From positions 1 to 6,678 of the forward strand of contig DGNZ01000292.1 of assembly GCA_002389175.1 (NCBI GenBank): a stretch of 6,678 nt of DNA. Reading direction: 5' to 3'. The notes beneath the pieces are model-generated. The model was not told the origin of the DNA. It searched no databases and was given only the letters and a program-made list of their open reading frames with translations. This stretch comes from Rhodospirillaceae bacterium UBA4479 (GTDB lineage: Bacteria > Pseudomonadota > Alphaproteobacteria > Rhodospirillales > Casp-alpha2). Of this stretch, positions 5,286 to 6,678 are shown piece by piece (the first letter of the stretch is position 1; each line of letters starts with the position of its first letter). The position numbers were made by a program, and so were the translations under genes.

Positions 5286-6209
5286 TTAACGCCGATCATC
5301 CGCGCGGGGATCGAGGGCATCCTGCAGGCCATCGCCGATAAAGTTGAACGCAATTACGGTCACGAAGATCAGCATGCCGGGAAAGAACGCGAGGCCCGGG
5401 GACTCCCAAATCGTTTCCTGTGCACCTGTCAGCAAATTACCCCAACTGGGGAGTGGCGGCTGAATCCCCAATCCCAAGAAACTAAGAACGGACTCTAACA
5501 AGATCACATTGCCGACCGACAACGTCGTCGCCACGATGATTGGTGACATCAGGTTCGGCAGGATATGCACGGTCATAATCCGAAATGCGGTGGCGCCTTG
5601 TGCCTGGGCCGCCATCACAAACGGGCGGGTTTTGATAGACAGCGTCGATGCCCGCACCAAACGCGCCACCGTGGTCCATCCAGCCAGGGCCACAATGACA
5701 ATGATGCGGTACAAACTGACGTCTTCGGAACTGACGATGCTTTCAGGGATACCAAGTTTGTTCAGATCAATCGCCGCCAACACGATCAGCAATGGCAACA
5801 ACGGGAGGGCAATGACACCGTCTGTCACGCGCATCACAAACGCATCCGTTCGCCCACCAACGTATCCTGAAATGATACCGATGGTGGTCCCAATGACGGC
5901 TGCTGCGATAGTCGCGGTTAGCCCCACCATCAAGGATACTTGGCCGCCATACATCAGCCGGACCAAAATATCCCGGCCCAATTCATCGGTGCCAAGCAGG
6001 TGTTGTGAAGTCGGCGGACTGTATCGGGCAAATAGGTCAACCGCGTCGGCATCGATCCCCAGCAATGCCTCAACCAAGGACGCGGACATCGCGAATAGGA
6101 TCAGTAGGCCCAGGATCACGGCGCTCAATACTGCAAGGCGATGGCGCAGGAACCGTCTTAGGACTTGTCCCTTGGCGGCCGGTGCCATTGTGGTCCCGAT
6201 CATCGTCAT
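5286..6209 (-). CDS. ABC transporter permease, DppC/OppC type (peptide or nickel import)
   Basis: This complete 307-residue inner-membrane subunit belongs to a peptide/nickel-class ABC importer. It starts with an OppC-type N-terminal segment and first helix (about 22-50), followed by the hallmark HLLGTDELGRDILVRLMYG (70-88). The permease core has further helices at about 92-116, 136-148, 168-188, 222-248 and 275-292. The cytoplasmic coupling loop that docks on the ATPase is at 197-219 (FVMAAQAQGATAFRIMTVHILPN). It ends with IGDGLQDALDPR (291-302), typical of the family. The segment between the third and fourth helices (about 149-167, NKLGIPESIVSSEDVSLYR) looks longer than in E. coli DppC. The start at 6209 is fixed by an ATGA overlap with the stop of the upstream B-type permease, implying translational coupling; the ribosome site itself is weak. 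It is the last gene of its operon. The substrate (oligopeptide, dipeptide, nickel or another solute) cannot be told from a permease alone. Confidence 0.92.
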   Translation of the reverse strand: MTMIGTTMAPAAKGQVLRRFLRHRLAVLSAVILGLLILFAMSASLVEALLGIDADAVDLFARYSPPTSQHLLGTDELGRDILVRLMYGGQVSLMVGLTATIAAAVIGTTIGIISGYVGGRTDAFVMRVTDGVIALPLLPLLIVLAAIDLNKLGIPESIVSSEDVSLYRIIVIVALAGWTTVARLVRASTLSIKTRPFVMAAQAQGATAFRIMTVHILPNLMSPIIVATTLSVGNVILLESVLSFLGLGIQPPLPSWGNLLTGAQETIWESPGLAFFPGMLIFVTVIAFNFIGDGLQDALDPRADDRR

Positions 6210-6678
6210 TGGTCCATATCCGTATAATTGATGCGCGGATCAAGGCTGGCATAGGCAATATCTGCGAGCAGGCTGCCGATAAGTGTCAGCGCCGTCGCTA
6301 ATAACAATCCGACCAAGGCCAAGTTGTAGTCATTCCCCATGATCGCATCGAAGATCAATTTGCCCATCCCCGGATAGGCAAATACCGTTTCTGTAATCAG
6401 GGCACCCGAAAACAAGACACCTAAATCCAACGCCAAGATCGTAACAACCGGGATCAGCGCGTTACGAAGCGCATGATGCAGCACCACACGATTTTCGCTC
6501 AGCCCCTTGGCGCGCGCCGTACGAATGTAATCCTGGCGCAATGTTTCGATCATCGATGCCCGCATAAAACGGGTATGCCCGCCAATACCTGCGATGGTTA
6601 GCGCGGCAACAGGCAGGATCAGGAATTTGATACTTTCCCACATGCCGCTTGCACCCCCCGCGTCCGCCGTACCACCTG
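6206..6678 (-). CDS. ABC transporter permease, DppB/OppB type, C-terminal half (5' end outside window)
   Basis: The reading frame stays open to the window edge (GGTADAGGASG precedes the Met codon at 6643), so that Met is internal. About 156 of the usual 310-340 residues are present. Counting from that Met, helices lie at about 5-20, 64-84 and 107-127. The ATPase-docking EAA loop is at 38-65 (DYIRTARAKGLSENRVVLHHALRNALIP, seen in nearly all DppB/OppB proteins). It is followed by GALITETVFAYPGMGKL (80-96) and the closing ADIAYASLDPRI (127-138). It forms the membrane channel as a heterodimer with the C-type subunit encoded immediately downstream. The two genes share an ATGA, as is common in these operons. 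Nothing in the visible part is broken. The binding protein and the ATPase genes are not in the window. Confidence 0.92.
   Translation of the reverse strand, partial: GGTADAGGASGMWESIKFLILPVAALTIAGIGGHTRFMRASMIETLRQDYIRTARAKGLSENRVVLHHALRNALIPVVTILALDLGVLFSGALITETVFAYPGMGKLIFDAIMGNDYNLALVGLLLATALTLIGSLLADIAYASLDPRINYTDMDQ

Noticed and set aside
5294..5312. Possible hairpin GATC...GATC around CCGCGCGG at the EamA/ABC permease junction, considered as a terminator
   Set aside because: After allowing for a minimal loop only a few pairs remain, interrupted by an internal mismatch, and there is no T run on either strand.
5509..6231. A 240-codon open frame on the + strand opposite the C-type permease gene
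   Set aside because: Its composition (rich in Arg, Ser, Thr, Ala, Pro) is that of a shadow frame of a membrane protein gene. It has no recognisable domain or ribosome site, and the opposite frame has full family motifs.

Overview
The window looks like chromosomal DNA from an alphaproteobacterium, most likely a marine Rhodobacterales (roseobacter-type) bacterium. This rests on protein resemblance, mid-range base composition, dense packing, an FNR-type site ahead of a tandem universal stress protein, and a mix of amine, amino-acid and peptide transport and catabolism genes. The placement is inference; there is no rRNA or other marker gene here. I see no mobile element, CRISPR array, tRNA or rRNA gene, and no clearly new multi-gene system.

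Left part (1-2425): the 3' end of a TauD/TfdA-type Fe(II)/2-oxoglutarate dioxygenase on the + strand runs tail-to-tail into a small PadR-like winged-helix protein on the - strand, with a 22 bp overlap. Behind that regulator, on the same strand, lies a complete class III PLP-dependent aminotransferase of the omega-amino-acid/amine:pyruvate type. The regulator has its own good sigma70-like promoter between the two genes. The trio could serve catabolism of an amine or aminosulfonate, but the sequence does not fix the substrate.

Middle (2426-4302): a 188 bp divergent intergenic region separates the aminotransferase from a tandem-domain universal stress protein. It carries a near-consensus FNR/FnrL box (TTGAC-N4-ATCAA) positioned to activate the stress gene, plus two imperfect TTG...CAA dyads. 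The stress gene overlaps the 3' end of a convergent LysR-type regulator by 9 bp, and a long GC-rich hairpin lies just past its stop codon, inside the regulator's coding sequence.

Right part (4303-6678): the LysR gene is divergent from a ten-helix DMT/EamA permease across a short, very AT-rich region with overlapping promoter-like and dyad elements. This is a typical regulator/exporter pair. The permease gene abuts, with no spacer, the end of a - strand operon encoding the two membrane subunits of a Dpp/Opp-family peptide (or nickel) ABC importer. The C-type subunit is complete and is the last gene of that operon. The B-type subunit runs off the right edge and is coupled to it by an ATGA overlap. 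The binding protein and ATPases must lie beyond the window.
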